A DNA stretch of 64,000 bases from Streptomyces cellulosae (lineage in GTDB: Bacteria > Actinomycetota > Actinomycetes > Streptomycetales > Streptomycetaceae). Where the stretch lies: positions 52,701 through 116,700 of the forward strand of contig NZ_JOEV01000019.1 in the NCBI RefSeq assembly GCF_000721105.1. Reading direction: 5' to 3'. Both the position numbers and the translations under genes were made by a program. The notes beneath the pieces are model-generated. The model worked only from the letters and a program-made list of their open reading frames with translations. It searched no databases and had not been told where the DNA came from. This document shows, one piece after another, positions 17,815 through 26,948 of this stretch; the first letter of the stretch is position 1, and every line of letters begins with the position of its first letter.

Positions 17815-17856
17815 GCCGAAGGCCCGCGTTCCCCTCCCGGGGCGTGGGCCTTCGGC
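17815..17856 (+). terminator. filP terminator
   Basis: Perfect 11-bp stem GCCGAAGGCCC (17815-17825) with GGGCCTTCGGC (17846-17856) around a G/C-rich 20-nt loop, shortly after the 13-bp repeats and before the ABC transporter operon. Confidence 0.75.
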
Positions 17857-17943
17857 ACGTCTGTGCGGTTGTTGACGTCTTCGTCGGTCTCCGTTTGCCC
17901 GCCCGGGTGGCATACGTCCGACACGCGCCCTAGCGTGGTCGGC

Positions 17944-18900
17944 ATGATCGAGCTCGAGGGGCTGACCAAGCGGTACGGCGAGAAGGTGGCGGTCAACAAC
18001 CTGACTTTCGCCGTCAGACCGGGCATCGTGACGGGCTTCCTCGGACCGAACGGTGCCGGGAAATCGACGACCATGCGCATGATGCTCGGCCTCGACCGTC
18101 CCACCGCCGGGGACGTGCGCATCGACGGCAAGCACTACGACCAGCTCAAGGACCCGCTGACGTACATCGGCGCCCTGCTGGACGCCAAGGCCATGCACGG
18201 CGGGCGCAGCGCCTACCACCACCTCCTGTGCCTCGCGCAGAGCAACGGCATCCCGAACAAAAGGGTGCACGAGGTGTTGGACACCGTCGGGCTCACGGCG
18301 GTCGCCAGGAAGAAGGCCAAGGGTTTCTCGCTCGGCATGGGACAGCGGCTCGGTATCGCCGGCGCGCTGCTCGGTGACCCGCGGATCCTGATGTTCGACG
18401 AGCCGGTCAACGGGCTCGACCCCGAGGGCATCCACTGGATCCGCAACCTGATGAAGTCGCTGGCCGCGCAGGGCCGTACGGTCTTCGTCTCCTCGCACCT
18501 GATGAGCGAGATGGCACTGACCGCCGACCACCTCGTGGTCATCGGGCAGGGGCGGCTGCTCGCCGACACCTCCATGGCCGACTTCATCGCGCAGAACTCG
18601 CGGTCGTACGTGCGTATCCGCACCCCGCAGCGTGAGCGGCTGCTCGACGTCCTGCACGAGGTCGGGGTCACCGTCGTGGAGAGCGGCAACGGTTCGCTGG
18701 AGGTCGACGGCAGCAAGGCGGAGTACATCGGCGAGCTGGCCGCGCAGCATCACATCGTGCTGCACGAGCTGAGTCCGCAGCAGGCCTCCCTGGAGGAGGC
18801 GTTCATGCAGCTGACCGCGGAGTCGGTCGAGTACCACGCACACTCCGACGCGCCCGCGGTGGCACAGCAGGCGTGGGGCGACGGCTGGAAGGGGAACTGA
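17944..18900 (+). CDS. ABC-2 type transporter ATPase, module 1
   Basis: 318-residue ATPase: Walker A GPNGAGKSTT, ABC signature in the variant form FSLGMGQRLGIAGALLG, Walker B ILMFDEPVNGLDPEG and H-loop SSHLMSEM. After about residue 220 comes a C-terminal region with the ELSPQQASLEEAFMQLT motif typical of ABC-2 ATPases. The LGMGQ signature in place of LSGGQ is typical of this bacitracin/lantibiotic-export-like subgroup. The permease gene follows after 2 bp. It is strongly similar to the ATPase at 19806, implying a module duplication. Substrate unknown. Confidence 0.9.
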   Translation: MIELEGLTKRYGEKVAVNNLTFAVRPGIVTGFLGPNGAGKSTTMRMMLGLDRPTAGDVRIDGKHYDQLKDPLTYIGALLDAKAMHGGRSAYHHLLCLAQSNGIPNKRVHEVLDTVGLTAVARKKAKGFSLGMGQRLGIAGALLGDPRILMFDEPVNGLDPEGIHWIRNLMKSLAAQGRTVFVSSHLMSEMALTADHLVVIGQGRLLADTSMADFIAQNSRSYVRIRTPQRERLLDVLHEVGVTVVESGNGSLEVDGSKAEYIGELAAQHHIVLHELSPQQASLEEAFMQLTAESVEYHAHSDAPAVAQQAWGDGWKGN

Positions 18901-18902
18901 GC

Positions 18903-19673
18903 ATGGCGGCGATCCAGGTCGTCCGGTCCGAATGGACCAAGATCCGGTCGGTGGCGTCCACGGTGTGGACGCTCTCGCTGGCCGTGGTCGTCACCATCGC
19001 GCTCGGCATGCTGATCTCGGCACTGTCGAAGAACGACTTCGACCGCATGAGCCGGGGCGACCGGCTCTCCTTCGATCCGACGTTCATCAGCTTCGCGGGC
19101 ATGAGCCTCGGCCAGCTCGCGATGATCGTGTTCGGGGTGCTCGTCGTGTCGAACGAGTACAGCACCGGCATGATCCGCACCTCGCTGGCCGCCGTACCGC
19201 AGCGCGCGACCTTCCTGATCAGCAAGATCGCTGTGGCCACCGGCCTCGCCCTCGTGGTGGGCCTCGTCACCAGCTTCGTCACCTTCTTCCTCGGGCAGGC
19301 GATGCTCGGCGAGCACAAGGCGTCGATCGGCGACACCGGCGTGCTGCGGGCGGTCATCGGCGGCGGGATCTACATGACCCTCATCGCGATGTTCTCGATG
19401 GGCGTGGCCGCGATGCTGCGCTCGCCGATGCTGTCGCTGGGCATCCTGATGCCGTTCTTCTTCCTGATCTCCAACATCCTGGGGAACGTCTCGGCGACGA
19501 AGAAGATCGGCCGGTTCCTGCCCGACCAGGCCGGCAGCAAGATCATGCAGGTGGTCACCCCGATCGACGACGACACTCCCTACGGCCCCTGGGGCGGCCT
19601 CGGGATCATGGCGCTGTGGGTGCTGGCCGCGCTCGTCGGGGGATATGTCCTGCTCAAGAAGAGAGACGCATGA
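18903..19673 (+). CDS. ABC-2 type permease, module 1
   Basis: 256-residue permease with about six membrane helices, starting MAAIQVVRSEWTKIRSVAST, the common head of Streptomyces ABC-2 permeases (S-E-W-T-K-I-R-S). It has the extracellular loop after TM1, the conserved NEYSTGMIRTSLAAVPQR coupling segment, and a C-terminal LLKKRDA. It pairs with the ATPase 2 bp upstream. The exported compound is unknown. Confidence 0.88.
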   Translation: MAAIQVVRSEWTKIRSVASTVWTLSLAVVVTIALGMLISALSKNDFDRMSRGDRLSFDPTFISFAGMSLGQLAMIVFGVLVVSNEYSTGMIRTSLAAVPQRATFLISKIAVATGLALVVGLVTSFVTFFLGQAMLGEHKASIGDTGVLRAVIGGGIYMTLIAMFSMGVAAMLRSPMLSLGILMPFFFLISNILGNVSATKKIGRFLPDQAGSKIMQVVTPIDDDTPYGPWGGLGIMALWVLAALVGGYVLLKKRDA

Positions 19674-19805
19674 AGCTGAGAGCTTCTGCTCCGTCTCGCA
19701 CCGGGCTTTGCTTTCATTTGAGCGGAACCGTCAGCGCCCCGATAAGCTCCTAACCCTTACGGGGGCGTGTGCCCCGCTGTCCTGAATTTGCGATGGGTGC
19801 GGAGC

Positions 19806-21038
19806 ATGATCGAGGCAGTCGGCCTGACCAAGCGCTACGGCGACAAGACCGCTGTGTACAACCTTTCCTTCCAGGTGCGGCCCGGTACCGTCACCGGCTT
19901 CCTGGGGCCCAACGGCTCCGGCAAGTCGACGACGATGCGGATGATCCTGGGCCTGGACAACCCCACCTCGGGGCAGGTGACCATCGGCGGCTACCCGTAC
20001 CGCAGGCTGCCCAACGCGCCCCGCCAGGTCGGCGCCCTGCTGGACGCCAAGGCCGTGCACGGCGGCCGGGCCGCCCGCAACCACCTGCTGTGCCTGGCCC
20101 AGCTCTCCGGCATCCCGGCCCGCCGGGTCGACGAGGTGCTGGGCGTGGTCGGCCTGCAGGACGTGGCGAAGAGGCGGTCCAAGGGCTTCTCGCTCGGCAT
20201 GGGACAGCGCCTCGGCATCGCCGCCGCGCTGCTCGGCGACCCGCAGGTGCTGCTGTTCGACGAGCCGGTCAACGGCCTCGACCCCGAGGGCATCCTCTGG
20301 GTGCGCAACCTGATGAAGGCGCTCGCGGCGGAGGGACGGACCGTCTTCGTCTCCTCCCACCTGATGAGCGAGATGGCGGTGACCGCGGACCACCTGATCG
20401 TGATCGGGCGCGGACAGCTGCTCGCCGACATGAGCATCAAGGACTTCATCTCGGCGAACTCGGCGGACTTCGCGCGCGTACGGACGCCCGACACCGAGCC
20501 GCAGCTGCGCGAGAAGCTGTCGTCCGCGCTCACCGAGGCGGGCGGCCACGTGCTGCCGGAGCAGGACGGCGCGCTCCGCGTGACGGGCCTGCCCCTCCCC
20601 CGCATCAGCGACATCGCCCACGACTCCGACGTACGTCTGTGGGAGCTGTCGCCGCATCAGGCCTCGCTGGAGGAGGCGTACATGCGGATGACGCAGGGCG
20701 CGGTGGACTACCGCTCGACCATCGACCAGAAGGCGGGGCTCATGCAGCCGCTGCCGCCGGGCGCGCAGCCGCCGATGCCGGTGCCCGGGCAGGGTCAGCC
20801 GGACTGGTACGCCCCGCCGCCGCCCCAGCAGGGGGGACAGCCCTTCGCGGACGGACAGCGGTTCGCCGGTGCGCCCGGGCAGCCGACCGCCGGTCCGTAC
20901 GCCGCTCCGGCACCCGCACCCGGTGCGGCTCCCGCCGCCGGCGGCTCGCCCAACCCCTACGCGCAGGCGGCCCCGCAGCCCGCCGCACCGAACTCCGTCC
21001 CCTCCTCCGACCTGACCAAGCCCGAGGACGCCCGATGA
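19806..21038 (+). CDS. ABC-2 type transporter ATPase, module 2, with Pro-rich tail
   Basis: 410-residue ATPase closely similar to the one at 17944 (GPNGSGKSTT, FSLGMGQRLGIAAALLG, LLFDEPVNGLDPEG). It adds a C-terminal tail of about 95 residues after the ATPase unit, rich in Pro, Gln, Gly and Ala and predicted disordered (PPPPQQGGQ and similar). ATG 19806 follows GGAG. The stop overlaps the permease start (ATGA). The 132-bp gap to module 1 may hold its own promoter. Confidence 0.9.
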   Translation: MIEAVGLTKRYGDKTAVYNLSFQVRPGTVTGFLGPNGSGKSTTMRMILGLDNPTSGQVTIGGYPYRRLPNAPRQVGALLDAKAVHGGRAARNHLLCLAQLSGIPARRVDEVLGVVGLQDVAKRRSKGFSLGMGQRLGIAAALLGDPQVLLFDEPVNGLDPEGILWVRNLMKALAAEGRTVFVSSHLMSEMAVTADHLIVIGRGQLLADMSIKDFISANSADFARVRTPDTEPQLREKLSSALTEAGGHVLPEQDGALRVTGLPLPRISDIAHDSDVRLWELSPHQASLEEAYMRMTQGAVDYRSTIDQKAGLMQPLPPGAQPPMPVPGQGQPDWYAPPPPQQGGQPFADGQRFAGAPGQPTAGPYAAPAPAPGAAPAAGGSPNPYAQAAPQPAAPNSVPSSDLTKPEDAR

Positions 21039-21904
21039 GCACCCCGCAGCCCCCGATGCCGCAGGCCGCCCCCACCTGGCAGGCGGCGCCCGGACCGTCC
21101 CACCCCGGCTACACCTCGCCGATCCCGGTGGTGACCACGCACCTCGGGCACGCGATCGCCTCCGAGTGGACGAAGATCAAGTCGGTGCGCTCCACGATGT
21201 GGACGCTCGGCGTCTTCGTGCTGCTCGTCATCGGTGTCGGGCTGGGGGCCGCCGCGCTGGTCGCCGCCAACACCGACCCGGGCGGTCTGGAGGGCGAGAA
21301 CCCGCTGTCGTTCGGATTCTTCGGGCTGCTGCTGGGCAGCATCTGCGTCATCACGCTCGGCGTACTGACCACGGCCTCCGAGTACGGCACCGGCATGATC
21401 CGCACCACGATGGTCGCCTGTCCCTCCCGCGGCCGCGTCCTCGCGGCCAAGGCGATCGTGTTCTTCGTGGTCGCGTTCGTGGTCACGCTGGTGTCGGCCG
21501 TCGTGGTCGCCCTCGCGGACGTCGCCCTGCTGGACGACGCCAGGGACCCGACCGGTGGAGAGTGGCTGAAGGGCACGGTCGGCGTCTCGCTGTACATCGC
21601 GCTGCTCGGACTGCTCTCGCTGATCATCGGCTCGATCATCCGGCACTCGGCGGGCGCGATCACCATCATGATCGGCCTGCTGCTGGCCCCGCTGGTCATC
21701 GCGCTGTTCATGTTCGCGCAGTCGCTGGAGGGCCTGCGCGAGGCCCTGTTCGAGTACTCCATCCCGAACCAGCTCAGCGTCTTCTACGCCAACTCCCTCA
21801 GCGAGTCCGGCCCGTCCGGCTGGGACCCGCTGTGGATCGCCCTCGGCGTCACCGCGGCCGCGTTCGCCGGCGCCTACGCGCTGCTGGAGAAGCGGGACGT
21901 GTAA
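21035..21904 (+). CDS. ABC-2 type permease, module 2, with Pro-rich head
   Basis: 289-residue permease. An N-terminal cytoplasmic extension of about 35 residues rich in Pro and Ala (MSTPQPPMPQAAPTWQ) precedes SEWTKIKSVRSTMWT and about six helices, ending LLEKRDV. The coupling segment SEYGTGMIRTTMVACPSRGR matches its module 1 counterpart. It overlaps the ATPase gene by 4 bp. Its stop codon TAA (21902-21904) abuts the TnpB-related relic on the other strand. Confidence 0.88.
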   Translation: MSTPQPPMPQAAPTWQAAPGPSHPGYTSPIPVVTTHLGHAIASEWTKIKSVRSTMWTLGVFVLLVIGVGLGAAALVAANTDPGGLEGENPLSFGFFGLLLGSICVITLGVLTTASEYGTGMIRTTMVACPSRGRVLAAKAIVFFVVAFVVTLVSAVVVALADVALLDDARDPTGGEWLKGTVGVSLYIALLGLLSLIIGSIIRHSAGAITIMIGLLLAPLVIALFMFAQSLEGLREALFEYSIPNQLSVFYANSLSESGPSGWDPLWIALGVTAAAFAGAYALLEKRDV

Positions 21905-23544
21905 CCGTTCCTGGACACTGAGCGGGAGTGAGTCCTGTTGCCAGAACTCGTGCTCAGCCGAACGCCCCGAACGGTGTTGGGCGTTCTGGTTGCCCGCTTT
22001 CGCTCCGCGGTCCGGCGGCACGCATCTGGTGCGTGGTCCGGGAAGGGGAGGGCGGGGTCCCTCACGCCCAGGGGCACGCCGGTCGGCCTGGACGGTCCGA
22101 TGCCCCGCACGATCACTCCGGTCGTGAGGGGGCGGTGTCGTCCGTCGCCGGATCGGGTGTCCCTGGGCGCGCCGTCCGATCGCCACGGCGGCAGCGTCGT
22201 GGCGGGTCGTCTTACGCGTGGTGCCGGTGAGGGGTTTCTGCCAGTGCTGGGCGCCCCAGCGGCTGGTGTAGGCCGGGTCCACGGCGATGATGGCGATGCC
22301 GGTCTGGTCGGCCATCGAGGCAAGCCGGGCACGGAGCCGGCCGGTGGGCATGCCGGAGATCAGCTGCCGGAAGCGGCGCTTACGTCCGTGTTTCTCACGG
22401 GTCTTCTCCGTCGTGAAGTCCAGGTCTTCGACCGCGATGGCCTTCACGCCGCAGGTTCTGGCCCAGTGCAGCAGCCGGGTCAGGGCGTGGCGGACCTGGG
22501 CGTCACGGTGATCGGCGCTGCCCGTGAGGTCGAAGAAGAACCGGCGCGGGCTCCCGGTCGGGTTGCCATGGGCATCGAGACGCCAGGCGGCGAGGTGGTC
22601 GGCGTTCAGGTCGACGCCGATCACACCGTGCGCGAGGGCGGCGGCCAACGGGACGGTCGGGGAGACCGGGATCTGCCAGGCGGCGGTCACATACCAGCGG
22701 CCCCGGTCGGTGTCGTAGTGGATGCGGTAGGCGACGGCCCGGTTGGCCGCCACCCGGTCGGCCCACTCCTGCCCGCGGTGCGGAAAGCGCACGTTCGCCG
22801 TGAGGAGGTACGGGCCGTGCGGGGCGTTGGCCAACCCGGCGAGCGGGGCCGGGAGTTTGATGCTGACCTCGCCGTCCGGGCTGATGCGGATCGTCTCGTT
22901 GCCGTACCGCTTGCCGGACTCTCCGTCCGCCTGCAAAAACCAGCGCTCCGCCTCCCACCGCCGCCGCCAGCCGGCCTCGGTCAGCCGCGCGGCATGCAGG
23001 TGATGGCGGGTGCGGGCCAGGCGCTTGCCGCCGCGTACGACGTGCACGGTCCCGGCCTCCCAGTCAGCCCGCGCACGCTCCAGCCGGTCCTCCAGGACCC
23101 GCAGGCGGGGCGGGACTTGGCGTGCCACTCCCGCGTGCTGCGGTAGCCGCCGGGCGTGTTCTTCGAGCCCTTCGCGCCGACCGGCAGCGACAACCGGTGC
23201 GCAAGCATGCGAATGCCCGCCTCGAGAGACTGGATGTGGGCGAGCTGGCCACGGCGCGCCAGGGCCCACTGGTCATGCGTGGCCTTGGTGAGCGAACCCG
23301 CCCACCGGGACGACGACACAGGCGTCAGACCCCGCTTGCGCGCGGCCCAGGTCTGTGCGGAGTGCTCCAGGCCTTGCGAGCATCGCACCTTCAGGTCCCG
23401 GGATGCGAGGGACCCGAGGTGCGCGCCGACCAGCGCGAGGACCTTCTCATCGGCGGGCGTCAGCTGCCTGAGCCGGGTACGGACCGCGACCCCCGAGGGA
23501 CCGGGCACGACGAACGACGCCGCAAGCTCCCGCAACCCGCCCAC
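21905..23544 (-). pseudogene. Frameshifted TnpB-related (IS200/IS605-type) nuclease gene
   Basis: Two overlapping frames together spell one TnpB-related accessory protein of the kind common in Streptomyces. The 5' part (from GTG 23544) reads through SSRWAGSLTKATHDQWALARRGQLAHI to STREWHAKSR; the other frame then carries RLRVLEDRLERARADW onward. The switch falls in a G/C run at about 23107-23114. The RuvC-like residues are present: D in VIGVDLNADHL, E in AIAVEDLDF, D in RHDAAAVAIG. The usual CxxC zinc ribbon is absent; the stretch reads VDPAYTSRWGAQHW, as in this subfamily. No own stop codon is seen: the frame runs antisense through the permease stop. It is inserted in otherwise conserved synteny and no TnpA lies nearby. 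Confidence 0.82.
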
Positions 23545-23763
23545 CCCACACCCCCCATACGGCCCCTCGAAAACCCGCTCACCACACCCAACGAGCCCAA
23601 CGCAGAGAGGTCACACATTCGACGGACGAACTCTGATTCACCTCGCGGGACAACAGCACCCAACCGCCCGCCAGGAGCTTCCACACTCACTCACACACGC
23701 CAGTAGGCACTCGTACACAGTCAAAACCCAGCAGTTCCCAACCCCTGCCAGAACCCGGGGTTA

Positions 23764-24096
23764 CTAGAATCTCGGCGCGTTACGGGACCGCTGCACCCGC
23801 GTGGTGCGGCGGTCCTTCGCGTTCCAGCACGCCTTGTGCCAGTGCCGGCGCTCGTCCACGCCCGAGTGCTCCGGCCAGGCCACCACATGCGGGACGCCGT
23901 CCGGGATGAGCTGCTCGCAGCCCGGGCAGCGGTACGTCTTGCCCTGCGCGCTCGCCCCGGCCACGTGCCGTACGCTCCACTGCTCGCCCCGCCAGTCCTC
24001 CGCGCTCTGCCAGCCGCCGTAACGGCCGGACCGGTCGTCCTCGGCGCTGGGGCCGGACGAGCCGGAACCCTTGGGTCGGTTGCGACGCGGGGACAC
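23764..24096 (-). CDS. Small conserved actinobacterial protein with Cys/His zinc-like motif
   Basis: 110-residue hydrophilic protein with a basic head (SPRRNRPKG) and a probable metal site formed by YRCPGCEQLIPDG and HWHKACW (C-x2-C ... H-x3-C). Homologues in Streptomyces are often labelled ATP/GTP-binding protein, but no nucleotide motif is visible here. GTG 24096 is preferred since GAGG lies 7 bp upstream. It lies between the transposon relic and a divergent luciferase-like gene. It may bind nucleic acid; that is inference. Confidence 0.72.
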   Translation of the reverse strand: MSPRRNRPKGSGSSGPSAEDDRSGRYGGWQSAEDWRGEQWSVRHVAGASAQGKTYRCPGCEQLIPDGVPHVVAWPEHSGVDERRHWHKACWNAKDRRTTRVQRSRNAPRF

Positions 24097-24319
24097 AGGA
24101 CACCTCACGGGGCTATACAGGATGCAGGGCTCGCGTCCAGCCTACGCGGCACGGACCGGGGCAGGAGTGGGGAACCAACCCCCACAAGTCCCCTTTCCCC
24201 GAGGGTCCATTCTGCAGACAATCCGCAAATCTCTTCGCCAGGCCGTGTCCTCGGCACGTGTCAGAGGGTTATGCCGGGTGGGGGAGCTCCGTGTCGGAGC
24301 CAAGGAAGCAGGAAGAGCA

Positions 24320-25348
24320 ATGCACGTAGGTAGTTTCGTGTTGGCGGCCCAGTTCCCGGGGCAGGGCCAGGGAGAGGCGCTGCACCGCGCGGTCCGGTCG
24401 GCCGAGGTGGCCGAGGAGGCGGGGCTGGACGCGGTATGGCTGGCCGAACACCACTTCGTGCCGTACGGCACCTGCCCGTCGGCGGTCACTCTGGCCGCGT
24501 TCCTGCTGGGCCGCACCCGCCGCCTCCGGGTCGGCACGGCCGTCAGCGTACTGCCCACCGCCCACCCCGTGGCCCTCGGCGAACAGGCCGCACTGCTGCA
24601 CCTCACGAGCGGCGGCCGCTTCTCGCTGGGCGTGGGGCGCGGCGGTCCGTGGGTCGACCTGGAGGTGTTCGGCGCGGGACTCGAGGCATACGAATCAGGG
24701 TTCCCGGAATCACTCGATCTGCTGGTGCGCTGGCTGCGGGAACCGGCGGTCGGGGCCTCGGGCGAGCGGTTCTCCTTCCGCGAGGTGCCCGTCGTCCCCC
24801 GCCCGTCGGAGGCGCTGACCGACACCGCGGGCCCGGAGGTGATCGTCGCGTGCACCTCACCGGCGAGCGTACGGCTGGCCGCCGAGCGCGGGCTGCCGAT
24901 GCTGCTCGGGATGCATGTGGGAGACGAGGAGAAGGCCGAGATGGTCGCCCTGTGGCGCCGGCACGCGCGCGCCTGCGGACATCCGCCGGAGCGGGTCGTC
25001 GGCGCGGCCCATGTCTCGGCGGGCGTCTGCCAGATCGCGGACCGGCGCCAGGACGCGGTGGAGACGCTGACGAAGGCGATGCCGGGCTGGCTGAAGCAGG
25101 GGCTCGGCGCCCATGTCACGGTCGACGGCCGCGAGCGCGGGATGCGCGACCCGCTGGCGTACACCGAACTGCTCTGCGGACTGCACCCGGTGGGCCCCGC
25201 ACGGCTGTGCGCCGACCGGCTCGCGGCGACCAGCGAGCGGACCGGCGTCTCCCGGTTCGCCCTGCTCATCGAGGGCTCGGGAGATCTGGCGGCGACGGAG
25301 GAGAACGTACGGCGGCTCGGCGCTGAAGTCATCCCGCAGCTCGCTTGA
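24320..25348 (+). CDS. LLM-class flavin-dependent oxidoreductase (luciferase-like)
   Basis: 342-residue TIM-barrel protein of the bacterial luciferase-like monooxygenase family. Family landmarks: AEEAGLDAVWLAEHHFVPYGTCPS near the N-terminus, then the barrel strands RLRVGTAVSVLPTAHPVALGEQAALLHLTSGGRFSLGVGRG. The enzyme would use reduced F420 or FMN; the substrate is unknown. ATG 24320 follows GGAAGAG. A strong hairpin at 25429-25476 ends the gene. It stands alone between two minus-strand genes. Confidence 0.88.
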   Translation: MHVGSFVLAAQFPGQGQGEALHRAVRSAEVAEEAGLDAVWLAEHHFVPYGTCPSAVTLAAFLLGRTRRLRVGTAVSVLPTAHPVALGEQAALLHLTSGGRFSLGVGRGGPWVDLEVFGAGLEAYESGFPESLDLLVRWLREPAVGASGERFSFREVPVVPRPSEALTDTAGPEVIVACTSPASVRLAAERGLPMLLGMHVGDEEKAEMVALWRRHARACGHPPERVVGAAHVSAGVCQIADRRQDAVETLTKAMPGWLKQGLGAHVTVDGRERGMRDPLAYTELLCGLHPVGPARLCADRLAATSERTGVSRFALLIEGSGDLAATEENVRRLGAEVIPQLA

Positions 25349-25428
25349 ACCGCCTCCTTCGGTTGAACCGACTCGATCGACCGCCTCGATCGGTCGGTCC
25401 CTCTGCCGACTGGTCTGTGCCGCAGGGA

Positions 25429-25476
25429 GCTTGCCGCTCCGGTACGAATGCACCTCCCGCGTACGGAGCGGCAAGC
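25429..25476. terminator. Bidirectional terminator hairpin
   Basis: GCTTGCCGCTCC (25429-25440) pairs perfectly with GGAGCGGCAAGC (25465-25476); inner GTACG/CGTAC bases extend the stem past a one-base bulge. It separates the convergent luciferase-like and SCO5389-type genes. Confidence 0.75.
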
Positions 25477-25491
25477 CGACTGCTGACAGCG

Positions 25492-25884
25492 TCAGCAGTC
25501 CCGAAGCTCCGGGGACTGGTTCAACAGCTGGTTGCGCACCGAGGTGAAGCGGGCCAGCGTCTCGTCGACGGAGGAGTCCAACGGGAAGACGGCCACCCGG
25601 TGGCAGTTCTGGAAGGCCAGCCGGATCCCGAAGTGCCGTTGCAGCGCGCCGCGTATCGCGTCACTCGCAAGCGCACGCAGCAGCTGACCGCGTGCCTGCT
25701 CGTCCGGCGGAGGCGTCTGGTTGTCGGCGAACGGTCCGCCGTCGACCTTCAGCTGGGCCACCAGGGAGCTGATCATCTCCCATGCGTAGGGCAGGGAGGT
25801 CCGGACGCAGTCGACGAAGGCGGCTTCGTCGACCTCGCCTCGCTCGGCCTGTTCCAGTAGGGCCGGTGAGACGTCGAGCGACAT
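25492..25884 (-). CDS. SCO5389-family protein
   Basis: 130-residue conserved actinobacterial protein with no known domain: MSLDVSPALLEQAERGEVDEAAFVDCVRTSLPYAWE then a central disordered stretch (FADNQTPPPDEQ) and a helical C-terminal half ending PELRDC. Homologues go by the family name SCO5389. Function unknown. It lies divergent from nucS with a 244-bp promoter gap and carries three Cys (26, 94, 130), one at the last residue. Confidence 0.8.
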   Translation of the reverse strand: MSLDVSPALLEQAERGEVDEAAFVDCVRTSLPYAWEMISSLVAQLKVDGGPFADNQTPPPDEQARGQLLRALASDAIRGALQRHFGIRLAFQNCHRVAVFPLDSSVDETLARFTSVRNQLLNQSPELRDC

Positions 25885-26114
25885 GGGTTCTCCTCTCGCA
25901 CCCCCGGGTCACAGGGGTTGCCGGACAGATAAAGGGAGTTCGGGACTCAAACACGCTGCGTACACGACTCGCGACCTCCCGTTTACTACGGTAAGCACCG
26001 GGCGGTGACGGCACCAGGAGAATGCGTACATAGCCAGGCCTCATTGGGCACACAATCGGCCACAACCGAACACGTCTATAACGGGCCGGATCGCGTGTAC
26101 CTGTGCCCGTCGAG

Positions 26115-26120
26115 TAGCGT
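26115..26120 (+). promoter_or_regulatory. Possible -10 box of a leaderless nucS transcript
   Basis: TAGCGT at 26115-26120 places transcription start near the ATG at 26129, and there is no ribosome-binding sequence between. A -35 element is not clear. Confidence 0.3.
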
Positions 26121-26128
26121 TGCCGACC

Positions 26129-26812
26129 ATGCGTCTCGTCATTGCCCGATGCTCCGTCGACTACGCGGGCCGGCTCACCGCCCACCTGCCCTCGGCCCCC
26201 CGTCTGATCCTGGTGAAAGCGGACGGCAGCGTCTCGATCCACGCGGACGACCGGGCCTACAAGCCCCTGAACTGGATGTCGCCGCCCTGCACGCTGAAGG
26301 AGGAATCCGGGGACTTTCCCGAGGGTACGGAAGGCGTCTGGACCGTCATCAACAAGGCGGGCGAGAAGCTCATCATCACGATGGAGGAAGTCCTCCACGA
26401 CTCCTCGCACGAGCTCGGCGTGGACCCCGGCCTGATCAAGGACGGCGTGGAAGCGCACCTCCAGGAACTCCTCGCCGACCGCATCGAAACCCTCGGCGAG
26501 GGCTACACGCTCATCCGCCGCGAGTACATGACGGCCATCGGACCGGTCGACATCCTGTGCCGGGACGCTGACGGGCAGACCGTCGCGGTGGAGATCAAGC
26601 GGCGCGGCGAGATCGACGGCGTGGAGCAACTCACGCGCTACCTGGAGCTGTTGAACCGCGACCCCCATCTCGCCCCGGTCCGCGGCATCTTCGCGGCCCA
26701 GGAGATCAAGCCCCAGGCCCGCGTCCTCGCCACCGACCGCGGCATCGGCTGCACGGTCCTCGACTACAACGCCCTGCGCGGCATCGAGGACGACAAGCTG
26801 CGGTTGTTCTGA
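26129..26812 (+). CDS. nucS: Mismatch-specific endonuclease NucS/EndoMS
   Basis: 227-residue NucS, the enzyme of the non-canonical mismatch repair used by actinobacteria and archaea, which cuts both strands at mismatches such as G-T and G-G. The N-terminal DNA-binding domain covers about 1-115. The C-terminal nuclease domain has D141 (GPVDILC) and E155-x-K157 ([10 protein letters not shown]), then QLTRYLELL. The extreme C-terminus DDKLRLF fits the sliding-clamp-binding motif. No Shine-Dalgarno precedes ATG 26129; a TAGCGT -10-like box ends 8 bp before it, so the mRNA may be leaderless. Confidence 0.95.
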   Translation: MRLVIARCSVDYAGRLTAHLPSAPRLILVKADGSVSIHADDRAYKPLNWMSPPCTLKEESGDFPEGTEGVWTVINKAGEKLIITMEEVLHDSSHELGVDPGLIKDGVEAHLQELLADRIETLGEGYTLIRREYMTAIGPVDILCRDADGQTVAVEIKRRGEIDGVEQLTRYLELLNRDPHLAPVRGIFAAQEIKPQARVLATDRGIGCTVLDYNALRGIEDDKLRLF

Positions 26813-26863
26813 CGGTCACCGCGCCACACGGTCACTCAGCCATACCGTCCCCATCGCCACGAC

Positions 26864-26901
26864 GACAAGGGCCCGGTCCGCTTTCCCGGACCGGGCCCTT
26901 G
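26864..26901. terminator. Bidirectional terminator between nucS and the NTPase gene
   Basis: Perfect 16-bp stem: ACAAGGGCCCGGTCCG (26864-26879) with its complement at 26886-26901, loop 6 nt. It lies between convergent genes. Confidence 0.85.
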
Positions 26902-26948
26902 TGTACTTCCGTGCTTCCGAGCTGCCGTGCTTCCGAGCTGAACGGCCG

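Noticed and set aside
20957..21904. Extension of the TnpB-related frame through the permease gene
   Set aside because: It is antisense read-through with no stop by chance; recognisable TnpB sequence ends near 21905.
25885..26128. SigR promoter upstream of nucS
   Set aside because: No GGGAAT or close variant with 18-19 bp spacing to GTT was found in the gap.
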